In this document: positions 8,459-16,067 of the stretch, one piece after another
Position numbering within the stretch: position 1 is the first letter of the stretch
Layout: each line of letters starts with the position of its first letter
Assembly (NCBI RefSeq): GCF_005938125.1
Contig: NZ_VCQN01000001.1
Span: 1 to 64,000, forward strand
From: Bacillus sp. BHET2
GTDB taxonomy: Bacteria; Bacillota; Bacilli; Bacillales; Bacillaceae_B
Length of the DNA stretch: 64,000 bases
Reading direction: 5' to 3'
Translations under genes and position numbers: made by a program
Notes under the pieces: model-generated
What the model was told of the DNA's origin: nothing
The model's input: the letters and a program-made list of their open reading frames with translations, nothing else
Database searches by the model: none

Positions 8459-9305
8459 CCTTAGTTTTATAAGCGGAGTAATTCTCCTACTTATAATAAT
8501 TTCAACCAGCATCATCAATACTCAATATTATGATCAAAATACAATGGGAACACCTCAGAAAGAATCGGAATATGATAAGCCGGCCCCGCCCTCCTTAGAA
8601 CATCTCTTCGGAACTAACGAAGGAGGGGAAGATATGTTTGACCGCATCTTAAGAAAGACAGTCCCCACATTAAAAATGGCTATATTTGTAACGATTGGAC
8701 GAATGGGAATAGGTATATTAATAGGCTCACTTTATGGCATGTTTCAAAATTTAAAATCAATTGATATATTAATTGAAGGGTTTAACTTTGTCCCATCAAC
8801 TTTGCTAGCATTCATTATTCTTAATGGCTTGCACTTTGTAGACTTTAAGTTTTTTATGGAAAACCCCGATTTTAGATGGAATTTCACAGCATATACTTTA
8901 ATAATAGTAGGCATCCCCTCTCTAATGCAATTGGTTGGGAAAGAAACAAGGTTAGTCCTTCAAAACGAATTCATTACAAGCTCCAAAGTTTTAGGCGGCC
9001 GAAGATTTCATATTCTAAGTAAGCATGTTATTCCAAGTGTGAGAGGTAGGCTTGTATTACTATTCAATAGCCAATTAATTTCTGTCTTAACTTTAATGAT
9101 GCATGTATCTATCCTTGGTTTTTTTATCTCAGGATGGACAGATACGATAGGAAAAAATTACTTTGAATTAATACTTTCACCGTGGCTCGTTTTCTTCCCA
9201 GTCCTTTTATTTGCTTTGTTAATTATTTCTATAACATTGATTTCCGGTGGAATAAGAGCTATATATGAAGGTGAATATCTAAGAAGAAAGGCTTCGAATT
9301 TTTAG
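8436..9305 (+). CDS. ABC transporter permease, DppC/OppC type
   Basis: A 289-aa permease with the DppC layout: one N-terminal membrane segment, an extracytoplasmic stretch with PAPPSLEHLFGTNEGGEDMFDR (the short loop LFGTNEGG is typical of DppC/OppC, usually LGTDxxGRD), then about five membrane segments. The EAA loop is SSKVLGGRRFHILSKHVIPS near residue 185. The start overlaps the end of the DppB-type gene and has AAAGGAGTGG upstream. It would form a heterodimer with that protein. Confidence 0.8.
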   Translation: MIKKLFYNLSFISGVILLLIIISTSIINTQYYDQNTMGTPQKESEYDKPAPPSLEHLFGTNEGGEDMFDRILRKTVPTLKMAIFVTIGRMGIGILIGSLYGMFQNLKSIDILIEGFNFVPSTLLAFIILNGLHFVDFKFFMENPDFRWNFTAYTLIIVGIPSLMQLVGKETRLVLQNEFITSSKVLGGRRFHILSKHVIPSVRGRLVLLFNSQLISVLTLMMHVSILGFFISGWTDTIGKNYFELILSPWLVFFPVLLFALLIISITLISGGIRAIYEGEYLRRKASNF

Positions 9306-9342
9306 AAACCGTCAAAAATAAGGACTAAAATGATAAGAATTA

Positions 9343-9385
9343 AAAAACCAGAAGTTGACCGAACTAGTCAATTTCTGGTTTTTTA
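9343..9385. terminator. Bidirectional terminator between convergent genes
   Basis: AAAAACCAGAAGTTGAC (9343-9359) pairs with GTCAATTTCTGGTTTTTT (9367-9384). It serves the permease pair on the plus strand and the thioredoxin-like gene on the minus strand. Confidence 0.75.
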
Positions 9386-9431
9386 TTAAAAGTAAATAAT
9401 CGATAGGAGTATGCAACTTAATACAACAATA

Positions 9432-9971
9432 TTAAAAATTTTCAATAAATTGATTATAAGTATTGGTCTTAGTTAAGTTTTCCCAAGATTGTAACTGTAT
9501 TGCTTCTTCGATAACTCCTTGTTTATTTATTAAAATTGCTCTTGGAACTCCTGAAAGTTGATATTTAGAAAATAAAAATGGTGAATGTAAATAGGAGTAT
9601 TCAGACTCTTGTATTTTTTCTTTGTATAAAGGATCAAGATCTGAATTACTGATGAAGATCAAATTTCCTATATTTGACCTTAGGTTGTTCAATAAATATT
9701 TACACCCAGGGCAAGTAGCTGATACAAAAATCAAAATAATAGGGGAGGTCATGTTGGGACCAACTCTTATAGTTTTTTTTGATTGATCGATAGTTTTAAA
9801 AACTGGAGCAACAGTCCCGACCGGAATCCCTTTATTAAATACCACCCCTTTAGCCATTTGAATTCGGTTAGCAAAATTATTTAATCTTTTACTTAAGCAG
9901 TAAATCAACAACCCTTCGAGTATTACAATTATACATAACATTAAGTAACTATAAATAATCAATTTAGGCAT
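9432..9971 (-). CDS. Membrane-anchored TlpA/MauD-like thioredoxin (first)
   Basis: A 179-aa protein: an N-terminal membrane anchor (LIIYSYLMLCIIVILEGLLI), then a redoxin domain beginning IPVGTVAPVF with the active site C-P-G-C in ATCPGCKYL and a cis-proline loop SGVPRAILI. It should act outside the membrane on thiols or disulfides. I place the start at the ATG overlapping the stop of the 46-aa gene (ATGCCTAA); a longer reading of 187 aa from a TTG lacks support. It is the last gene of the exporter / MauE-like / small-peptide / thioredoxin set, and a second thioredoxin-like gene lies on the other strand beyond the exporter. Confidence 0.8.
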   Translation of the reverse strand: MPKLIIYSYLMLCIIVILEGLLIYCLSKRLNNFANRIQMAKGVVFNKGIPVGTVAPVFKTIDQSKKTIRVGPNMTSPIILIFVSATCPGCKYLLNNLRSNIGNLIFISNSDLDPLYKEKIQESEYSYLHSPFLFSKYQLSGVPRAILINKQGVIEEAIQLQSWENLTKTNTYNQFIENF

Positions 9972-10104
9972 TACTATTATTCCCAATTCTTTCAATTCGT
10001 TTTAAAAATCCACTTAAAGAACTCACGAAGAAATACAAAATTATTCCCTCAATTGTAACTGCTAGCCATAAAATCAAGTAACTAATAATCCAAAACTTCT
10101 CCAC
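9964..10104 (-). CDS. 46-aa single-span membrane peptide
   Basis: A small open frame between the MauE-like and thioredoxin genes. It starts GTG with GAGGAGAG upstream. The product begins MEKFWIISYLILWLAVTIEG, has one hydrophobic helix and a basic tail (GFLKRIERIGNN). The stop overlaps the thioredoxin start, so the two are translationally coupled, which supports it being real. It could be an immunity peptide or a redox-complex subunit; nothing in the sequence decides between them. Confidence 0.6.
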   Translation of the reverse strand: MEKFWIISYLILWLAVTIEGIILYFFVSSLSGFLKRIERIGNNSNA

Positions 10105-10121
10105 ATTCAACACTCTCCTCA

Positions 10122-10673
10122 CTATAGGGTTTTCAAGAATTTCCGTGTTTCAAAGACTTTTATTCCTAAACTATATAAAATTAATATTAATAAGATAAGG
10201 GAATTGATAACTATGTATTGATAATTTAGGTTGAATACAAAAAATCCTTTAGGCGCATTTTCAGATAATAAGGCCCACAATCCAGACCATAGTAAGATAG
10301 TTATCAAAGTTACATTACGAATTACCAGGTAATAAGAGATTTTATGATTTCCTAATACACCTGAGCATCCACAGTCGATTTCTGTTCTGCCTTTTCTTAG
10401 GTTAACTAGAATAGCTAGTGTATATATCATCAATAATATTGAAGAAATTACGAGTGATATTTTTAGAAAAGTTCCAGTTATAAGTAATATACCTAACAAA
10501 ATTTCTAGTGTTATATCCATCCAACTAAAAAAGATCACATATTTAAGAGGGATGACTTGATAGGCATAAACACTTGAAATATGCTCCTGTTTTTTATACA
10601 ACTTTGATAATCCAGTGGATACAAAAATATAACCAAATATTAAGCAAACAATTTTAAAAACTAAAAGTTCCAT
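10122..10673 (-). CDS. MauE/DoxX-like redox-associated membrane protein
   Basis: A 183-aa protein with four or five membrane segments. The start MELLVFKIVCLIFGYIFVSTGLSKL matches the first helix of MauE/DoxX proteins (G-x-x-x-x-x-S-G-L-x-K), and the loop IDCGCSGVLG carries the paired cysteines (C-x-C) found in MauE. MauE-type proteins pass electrons or disulfides to MauD/TlpA-type thioredoxins, and one such gene lies just downstream. The start ATG at 10673 has GAGGAGGTT upstream; a longer reading to 10802 would lie wholly inside the exporter gene. It overlaps the exporter stop by 20 bp. Confidence 0.75.
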   Translation of the reverse strand: MELLVFKIVCLIFGYIFVSTGLSKLYKKQEHISSVYAYQVIPLKYVIFFSWMDITLEILLGILLITGTFLKISLVISSILLMIYTLAILVNLRKGRTEIDCGCSGVLGNHKISYYLVIRNVTLITILLWSGLWALLSENAPKGFFVFNLNYQYIVINSLILLILILYSLGIKVFETRKFLKTL

Positions 10674-12474
10674 GATGTTTAACCTCCTCATTTGAAGAAT
10701 CCATATTATTGAACATATTTGCTTGTAAGTTGTATAGACGGCGATATTCACTATCCCAGTTAAATAACTCCTTATGAGTGCCATCTTCAACAATCTCTCC
10801 ATTTTTCATAACGATTATCCGATCTGCAAATTGACAGGCATACATTCTGTGAGAGATAAAAATCGTTGTTTTTTTAGAAGCAATCTCATTGAATTTTTGA
10901 TATAAAAAAGCTTCCGTCAGGGGGTCAAGAGAGGCTGTGGGTTCATCAAGTATGAGTAGCTTAGCTTTCTTAATAAACGCTCTCGCTAATGCAATCCTTT
11001 GCCATTGGCCACCGGAAAGGTCGTAACTGTCTTTAAATATCCGGCCTAACCTGGTGTCATAGCTCTTTGGCAATTCGTTGATAAAAGAGTCCGCATCTGC
11101 CAACATTGCAGCGTTTTTAATATCGTTTTCTTCACTTTCTATATTTCCTAACTGGATATTTTCACGAACCGAAAAGAAATATTGAATAAAATCTTGAAAG
11201 ATTACAGCTAGGTTTTTATAAAGGTCCTTTTTACTTATGTCCTTATTAGATATTTCATCGAAATATATTTGCCCTTTATCAACTTCGTAGAGACCTACAA
11301 GACATTTTATTAAGGTTGATTTCCCGGAACCGTTTTCACCTACTACAATTACTTTTTCGTTTGGATTAATTTGAAGATTAATATTTTTTAAAGTTTCTAT
11401 TTTGCTCTGCGGGTAACTGAAAGTTAAGTTTTCTACTTTTATTCCTTTAGTTAGTGGGGGAAATGGCAACAATTTGTTTTCACTATTACTAGGTTCTTCT
11501 TCGAAATCTAAAAGTTTAATATAATCTTCGATAAATAATTTTTCACTACCTATTTTCGCTAGTAGTAGCGCTACCATGTTCATTGTTGTTTGCGATCTTT
11601 GAACGGATTGAAAAATGGCAACAAATCCACCAATTGCCAAAGAAAGTGCAACTGCTCTGTTTATGACGACTACTATCGATACAGCAAATAGCAGTGAAGA
11701 GATGATATTTACTATTAAATTACTTTTCAACTGAGAATAAATTAGGGATAAGAAATCGGTTGTATTTCCTTTAAACAACTTGGACCACTTTTTGAATAAA
11801 AAATCATATGTACTATTAATTCTAATCTCTTTGTTAGACTCTCTTGCTGTAAGTAGTGAGTATATGTATTGATGTTCTCGAGCAGAAGGAGTTTGATACC
11901 TCAACAGGTGAAATTGTTGCTTACCAAATTTCAAATGAAATAGGAAAGTGGGTACTACCGAGCATAAAATGATTAGTGATATGATCCAATCAAAGCTAAT
12001 TATGTAAATAATCAATGAGAAAAGAGTTATGCAATGCCTAAAAAGCTGAAGTGAATTATTTACCGGTCTAACAAATCTATTTCCTAGATCCCCTTGAGTT
12101 CTGCTTAAATAATTATAAAAATTATGATCTTCAAAACTTGAGTATTTCACATTTTGAATTTTATCCATTAACCTCTCTCTCAATACATAGTCAACATTCA
12201 CCTCTAATTTCCTATTTAAATATTCATCCACTTTATCACATGATACTGTCGAAATTATGACAACAAACTGGAGAAATAAATAATAAATAACATTTTGATA
12301 ACTACTTCCTGTACCAGTTATGTATTGCTCAACTGCATTAATTAATCTTGCAAAGACAAATATCGATAGTAAAGGGGAAAAACCTTGAAAAATTTTAATC
12401 AATAACGATTTAAAAAAAGTATTTTTTTCTGTTTTCAAAATGAGGGATAAAGAATAGAAGACACTGTTCAGCAT
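10654..12474 (-). CDS. ABC exporter, fused membrane and ATPase domains
   Basis: A 606-aa half-transporter. An N-terminal type I exporter membrane domain (six spans within about residues 20-320) is followed by the ATPase: Walker A GENGSGKST, Q-loop VIFQDF, signature LSGGQWQRIALARA, Walker B LLILDEPTASLDP and switch histidine in FISHRM. There is no N-terminal C39 peptidase domain, so it exports a leaderless or separately processed cargo. It resembles lantibiotic/bacteriocin exporters of the LanT-less type. The likely start is ATG 12474 (AGGAAGG 8 bp upstream); GTG 12483 falls inside the Shine-Dalgarno. It is divergent from the Cys-rich peptide gene 113 bp away. Confidence 0.85.
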   Translation of the reverse strand: MLNSVFYSLSLILKTEKNTFFKSLLIKIFQGFSPLLSIFVFARLINAVEQYITGTGSSYQNVIYYLFLQFVVIISTVSCDKVDEYLNRKLEVNVDYVLRERLMDKIQNVKYSSFEDHNFYNYLSRTQGDLGNRFVRPVNNSLQLFRHCITLFSLIIYIISFDWIISLIILCSVVPTFLFHLKFGKQQFHLLRYQTPSAREHQYIYSLLTARESNKEIRINSTYDFLFKKWSKLFKGNTTDFLSLIYSQLKSNLIVNIISSLLFAVSIVVVINRAVALSLAIGGFVAIFQSVQRSQTTMNMVALLLAKIGSEKLFIEDYIKLLDFEEEPSNSENKLLPFPPLTKGIKVENLTFSYPQSKIETLKNINLQINPNEKVIVVGENGSGKSTLIKCLVGLYEVDKGQIYFDEISNKDISKKDLYKNLAVIFQDFIQYFFSVRENIQLGNIESEENDIKNAAMLADADSFINELPKSYDTRLGRIFKDSYDLSGGQWQRIALARAFIKKAKLLILDEPTASLDPLTEAFLYQKFNEIASKKTTIFISHRMYACQFADRIIVMKNGEIVEDGTHKELFNWDSEYRRLYNLQANMFNNMDSSNEEVKHHGTFSF

Positions 12475-12525
12475 AAAAGACACCTTCCTGAAAAAATTAC
12501 AAATTTTGAGTTAATTTATAATTTT

Positions 12526-12555
12526 ATGACAATTTTACAAAATTTATGATATCAT
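12526..12555 (+). promoter_or_regulatory. Candidate promoter of the Cys-rich peptide gene
   Basis: ATGACA (12526-12531) and TATCAT (12550-12555) are separated by 18 bp in a very AT-rich divergent intergenic region. The match to the sigma-A consensus is moderate. Confidence 0.35.
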
Positions 12556-12587
12556 TAAATAGAGAAAAATGGAAGGGGGTGCGATTA

Positions 12588-12752
12588 TTGAAAGGAATTC
12601 AACTTTACCCAATTTATTGTGATTGTGAGCGAATGAGCTGTGATTTTGGTGGATGTCCCGATGACAATGCATATGGTAACGCCTACCTAACTGCATATGA
12701 TTGTAGAAATGGAGAAGTATGCGGAACAGTTAAACAAGAATGCGCATGCTAA
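12588..12752 (+). CDS. 54-aa cysteine-rich peptide (candidate exported or bacteriocin-like peptide)
   Basis: The best start is TTG 12588, eight bases after GGAAGGGGG; the upstream ATG at 12546 lies in the promoter region. The product begins MKGIQLYPIYCDCERMSCDF and ends VKQECAC. It has eight cysteines at positions 11, 13, 18, 23, 39, 45, 52 and 54, a C-terminal C-A-C, and a short NAYGNAY repeat at 27-33. It has no signal peptide or double-glycine leader. It lies opposite an ABC exporter with MauE-like and thioredoxin genes and just before a second thioredoxin-like gene, which suggests a disulfide-bonded exported product. A metal-binding cytosolic peptide is the alternative. I recognise no named family. 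Confidence 0.6.
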   Translation: MKGIQLYPIYCDCERMSCDFGGCPDDNAYGNAYLTAYDCRNGEVCGTVKQECAC

Positions 12753-12770
12753 ATTTAAGGATACTTAGCG

Positions 12771-12805
12771 AAAAAGAAGTTAGTAGTTTACTAACTTCTT
12801 TTTTT
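12771..12805 (+). terminator. Terminator/attenuator between peptide and thioredoxin gene
   Basis: AAGAAGTTAGTA and TACTAACTTCTT form a perfect 12-bp stem with a 3-nt loop, followed by seven Ts. A hairpin here would let the peptide mRNA exceed that of the downstream gene, a common layout for precursor peptides. Confidence 0.7.
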
Positions 12806-12823
12806 GGTAGTAGGGGGAATTCA

Positions 12824-13354
12824 ATGATGATTTTAGCTCTAGGAATTGTAAACTTGCTTTTATTATTAGGAGTATATAAAGAGTTAACTAGACTACAAAA
12901 AAAAACAAACAATATATCCACTTTTAAAAAAAATATCCAGTCAAGCGGTCCTGCGGTAGGAACCACTGTGGCTAAACTCAAATTAGAATCCATAAACGGA
13001 GAAAGTATAACAATTGGTGATAAGGATACTGTTTTATTAGTCGTGGATGTAAGATGTTCTTATTGCAGTCCAGACATTGATCAATTTATTAGCGCGTCAT
13101 TTAATAATAAAAATATTAATTTTATGTTAGTAGTAAATGGATCACAAGAGGAAATAAAAAAATTAGCACCTACAAATGTACCAGATTCTTTTAATACATT
13201 GATTGCATCCAAAACTTTTTTAATGGACTATAAGGTTAAACTTTTCCCTACATTTATAGTCTTATCCTCTTCTGGAAAAGTAATGGGGCTTCCAAAGATT
13301 ACTTCACAACTGGAAAATATGATTTCAACAAAAATGGTCAATTTCTTACAATAG
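12824..13354 (+). CDS. Membrane-anchored TlpA-like thioredoxin (second)
   Basis: A 176-aa protein: membrane anchor MILALGIVNLLLLLGVY, then a redoxin domain with GPAVGTTVAKLKLESINGE, active site C-S-Y-C in VRCSYCSPDI and cis-Pro region KLFPTFIVLSSSGKV. It is homologous in layout to the protein at 9432-9971 but clearly divergent. The start ATGATG (12824/12827) follows AGGGGG; the open frame upstream to 12740 overlaps the peptide gene and has no ribosome site. It probably handles disulfides of the Cys-rich peptide together with the MauE-like protein. Confidence 0.8.
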   Translation: MMILALGIVNLLLLLGVYKELTRLQKKTNNISTFKKNIQSSGPAVGTTVAKLKLESINGESITIGDKDTVLLVVDVRCSYCSPDIDQFISASFNNKNINFMLVVNGSQEEIKKLAPTNVPDSFNTLIASKTFLMDYKVKLFPTFIVLSSSGKVMGLPKITSQLENMISTKMVNFLQ

Positions 13355-13391
13355 CCGATTTTCCGCTTTTTCAAAACCTTTTGAGACATGA

Positions 13392-13529
13392 GAAGAGTTT
13401 GATGTTTACTACCAAGGGCTTGTTTGGCCACATCAAACCCTCACCAATGGGGCTGAATACTGGAATAACAGAAATAGAAACAGTATTGAACCCTGGGAAA
13501 ACGGAAAAATAATTGAGATCAGAGAGTAA
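13392..13529 (+). pseudogene. C-terminal remnant of an unidentified gene
   Basis: An open stretch of about 45 codons after a stop, with no start codon or ribosome site. It reads EFDVYYQGLVWPHQTL ... EPWENGKIIEIRE. The composition is protein-like, so it looks like the tail of a lost gene; I cannot name the family. Confidence 0.35.
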
Positions 13530-13540
13530 TGCCCAAGCAA

Positions 13541-14114
13541 TCATAGCCACTCCACTAATGACGGTATTCTCAGGAGACCGTTTTTTGTTAGATTCCGATA
13601 CTTCACTTTTATTTTCAGTTGTGGATCGAGAAAAATGAATCGATCATTCTCATCCACAACGAAGTCTCTATATTGCTTGTAAAGCTCTTGGCGGCTGTGT
13701 GGGGTCATAAATTCCACTAATCCAGCGTATTTTCGTTCTTCAAAGTTTAGCCGTAATCCGAAATCACCTTTTCTTAACCCCGATATATAGACATTTTCAT
13801 ACTTGTAATTTATCACTTTCAACCAGTCTTGGGAGCGTTTATTAATTTGATATTTGAGTCTGCCTTTTTCATAACGATGCCCTCCTAATCATGCTGCTTG
13901 AATAATTCAAAGTATTGAACTCCTTTTCCCCCAATCCATTGGAATTTATTGAGTAAAGAAGTATCTTCAGCTATAACATAACGTCTTCAAGAACCTCTTT
14001 ACTTTCTACTAACGGCAAGTTGGTGATCTTTTCCCTATTGAAATAGAGTATACGAAATGGTATGTGCGAACTTCTTTGACTTAAAGCGCTCCATTACGGC
14101 TTCGAAGTCTGGCC
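13541..14114 (-). pseudogene. ATP-dependent DNA ligase remnant
   Basis: Reading the minus strand across frames gives a recognisable Bacillus ATP-dependent DNA ligase: PDFEAVMERFKSKK, ILYFNREKITNLPLVES, RYVIAEDTSLLNKF, QYFELFKQHD(stop)EGIVMKKADS, then KRSQDWLKVINYKYENVY and the OB-domain tail to 13541. EGIVMKK is conserved nucleotidyltransferase motif IV and WLKVINYK is motif V. At least two frameshifts and internal stops break it, and the N-terminal part with the catalytic KxDG lysine is missing; the 105-bp repeat begins immediately at 14115. The last 93 codons alone remain open. Confidence 0.75.
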
Positions 14115-14220
14115 AAGTCCCACGGGGGCGGACGTTCTACCCTGGCTACTGTTATAATAAGACCATATAAAAAAAGGTCAACCAGAAATATCTAGAATTC
14201 TGGTTAACCTTATAATACGA
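14115..14220. repeat. 105-bp dispersed repeat, copy B
   Basis: Second copy of 21-125, with the same order of GC-rich head and GGTCAACCAGAA / TTCTGGTTAACC hairpin (14176-14209). It abuts the broken ligase gene, so its insertion or a deletion ending there truncated that gene. Confidence 0.8.
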
Positions 14221-14258
14221 ATGGGCAGGATTAAGGAATAAACGGATAAGGAGGTAAC

Positions 14259-14430
14259 TTGACTTTAAGATGGGGTGGTTTTATTTCAATTTCGCTAATA
14301 AAATTATGTTTTTTTCTTCACTCTTAGTTTTATAGAGAACCCTCAAGAAGGTGATAAACATGTTGCTGTACAGTCAAAGATAGCAGCAATTGTTTGTCTT
14401 GGGTTATCCCTTTTTATTCTTTTCTTATAA
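14259..14430 (+). pseudogene. Small two-span membrane protein, frameshifted
   Basis: GGAGG precedes TTG 14259, reading MTLRWGGFISISLIK. After a run of seven Ts the frame shifts by one and continues FIENPQEGDKHVAVQSK and AAIVCLGLSLFILFL to a stop. The two hydrophobic segments and the one-base excess suggest a recently broken gene of about 56 codons. The family is unknown to me. Confidence 0.4.
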
Positions 14431-14547
14431 TTGCATATGAACTCTAAATACAATCTTTTGCTTATGAGGACTTATCAGGAACGGGATGAGTTTTTTTAGT
14501 TTCAAATATTTTTTGAGACCACTGCTTGATTTTGAAATAATTTTTAT

Positions 14548-14845
14548 TAAGCTAAATTGCAGATTAATAAAGCTTTTAAACAATAGTTAACCATTTCCTT
14601 TCCTTCTGTTAATTCCAAAGCTTGAGATAAGGTATTTATTGCAGTCTCACTTTTCGTGAACTTCAAAAAGGCAAATCCCTTTATGCCAACGAACATATTG
14701 CATTAGATTTATATCATTCAAATAAAATAGCCTACTTTCAAGGGACAGTACTAAACTATACAATTTGTCGTATCTTTGATTCGTTCTTAAAGAGTCCATC
14801 TCGTCTATTGATTCTTGAACATAGTCTAAATTTGGTGTATAGGGA
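14548..14845 (-). pseudogene. C-terminal fragment of a TPR-type regulator
   Basis: Minus strand: FVPYTPNLDYVQESIDEMDS ... WHKGICLFEVHEK, then a frameshift, then SETAINTLSQALELTEGK and a stop at 14548. The helical, TPR-like pattern recalls the peptide-responsive HTH-TPR regulators of bacilli (NprR/PlcR/Rgg-like). The N-terminal part is missing: at 14846 the sequence changes abruptly to GC-rich DNA. Confidence 0.5.
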
Positions 14846-15305
14846 ACGAAGGATCCGCTTGTCCACAAGAGGATCGAGCGAATTAGGTCAACCCGTCGTG
14901 GCACAACCCAGGCGTAAAGCCTCAACGCGAAACCGTTCTGAAAGCGTCCCGCAGAGACCGAGTATTGGGCCCCGTGTGTCAACACGCTCTAAGGATAACG
15001 CCATCCGTACAACCACTGATTCACCGGCAGTGCGCCCGTCTACCCGACCGCAAAATTCAACATCCAGCCGTACCGAGGTGTATGGGGAGCGGAGGGAAGC
15101 CAAGAAGCTCACAGCTCCCATTCAGTTCGTCCTGGTGATGTTTATTGTGGTAGTCGTCTCGGTATTTGCGTTCGGGTTGTTAAGGGGAGACCCTACGGCC
15201 CAACGACCTGATCGTCCGGATCAGGAGCGCGGGGCAGGGACGGAGGTTTTCTATGAAAAAGAGGGAACAACCAGTACAAACACTGGTATTCTCCGCGGTC
15301 ACTGA
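14846..15305 (+). CDS. GC-rich foreign segment encoding a partial membrane protein
   Basis: Base composition jumps well above its surroundings. One frame is open to 15305. It encodes a Ser/Thr/Arg-rich disordered stretch (VPQRPSIGPRVSTRSKDN), a membrane span (PIQFVLVMFIVVVVSVFAFG) and a polar tail ending STNTGILRGH. No ribosome site or plausible start is visible; an ATG at 14808 lies in the neighbouring pseudogene. It is likely the 3' end of a transferred gene. I do not recognise the family. Confidence 0.45.
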
Positions 15306-15317
15306 TCTAACAGTACC

Positions 15318-15356
15318 AAAGATAAAAAGCACAGGGCTTATAGTTCTGTGCTTTAG
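15318..15356 (+). terminator. Stem-loop after the GC-rich segment
   Basis: AAAGCACAG and CTGTGCTTT flank an 11-nt loop. The U-tract is poor. Confidence 0.45.
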
Positions 15357-15486
15357 GTGATTATATAATGATTAATTATTGGACTGGTTAATCGAACTAA
15401 ATAAAATATTGTATTTAATTTCTCCAAGTATCCCCTCGTATGCCACCCCCCCTGTAGTAAACTTTCTAGAATAATTTTGTTTCCTA

Positions 15487-15516
15487 TGAAACTTTTTACG
15501 AGTTTTTTTAGTCTAA
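15487..15516 (+). promoter_or_regulatory. Candidate ECF sigma-dependent (autoregulatory) promoter
   Basis: TGAAAC (15487-15492), a 17-bp spacer and AGTCTA (15510-15515) resemble SigW/SigV-type ECF promoters (TGAAAC, CGTC/CGTA). It lies just upstream of the sigma gene's preferred TTG start and inside a longer reading of that gene. Confidence 0.5.
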
Positions 15517-15539
15517 CGGTTAGAAAAGAGGTGAACATC

Positions 15540-16067
15540 TTGATTGAACAAATAATTAAAAAGGCGAGATCCGGAGATGAAAAAGCGTTTGAAGAATTAC
15601 TTCGAATAGAGAGAGAGAGACTTTATCGTATGGCATACCTCTACGTGAAGAATGAAGATGATGCCCTCGATATTGTTCAGGAGACCGCATGCAGGGCTTT
15701 TACGTCTATTAAGAGATTAAAAAGACCTGAATACTTTTCAACTTGGCTGACCAGGATACTGATAAACTCTGCTCTCGATTTTATAAAAAAGAAGAAGAAT
15801 GTAATCCCATTCGACGATATTAGCATCTTCCCCGAGGAGGAGGATACCTCCCTGGAGGATAATATGGACTTAGTAGAAGCCATTAATCGATTAGATGACC
15901 ACTATAAAACAGTTGTCATTTTAAGATACCAACAAGACTTACCCTTAAAAGAAATATCATCCATTTTAAAGTGTCCGGAAGGAACAGTAAAAACTAGAAT
16001 TCGCAGGGCTCTTAATCAACTAAAAAATGAATTAAAAAGGGGTGTCCCGGATGGACAATCTATCTAA
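15540..16067 (+). CDS. ECF RNA polymerase sigma factor
   Basis: A 175-aa sigma-70 family ECF factor. Region 2 is FEELLRIERERLYRMAYLYV ... ALDIVQETACRAF, and region 4 is the HTH LPLKEISSILKCPEGTVKTRIRRALNQLK. The start TTG follows AGAGGTG by 7 bp; an upstream start at 15477 would place the candidate promoter inside the coding region. The last bases overlap the anti-sigma gene. It probably directs RNA polymerase to a small envelope-stress regulon including its own operon. Confidence 0.85.
   Translation: MIEQIIKKARSGDEKAFEELLRIERERLYRMAYLYVKNEDDALDIVQETACRAFTSIKRLKRPEYFSTWLTRILINSALDFIKKKKNVIPFDDISIFPEEEDTSLEDNMDLVEAINRLDDHYKTVVILRYQQDLPLKEISSILKCPEGTVKTRIRRALNQLKNELKRGVPDGQSI

Noticed and set aside
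12546..12587. ATG 12546 as start of the Cys-rich peptide
   Set aside because: It overlaps the likely -10 region and has no Shine-Dalgarno; the GGAAGGGGG site serves TTG 12588.
14647..14985. 112-codon minus-strand frame as an intact gene
   Set aside because: It is a chimera: the N-terminal third comes from the GC-rich patch and the rest from a frameshifted TPR regulator.
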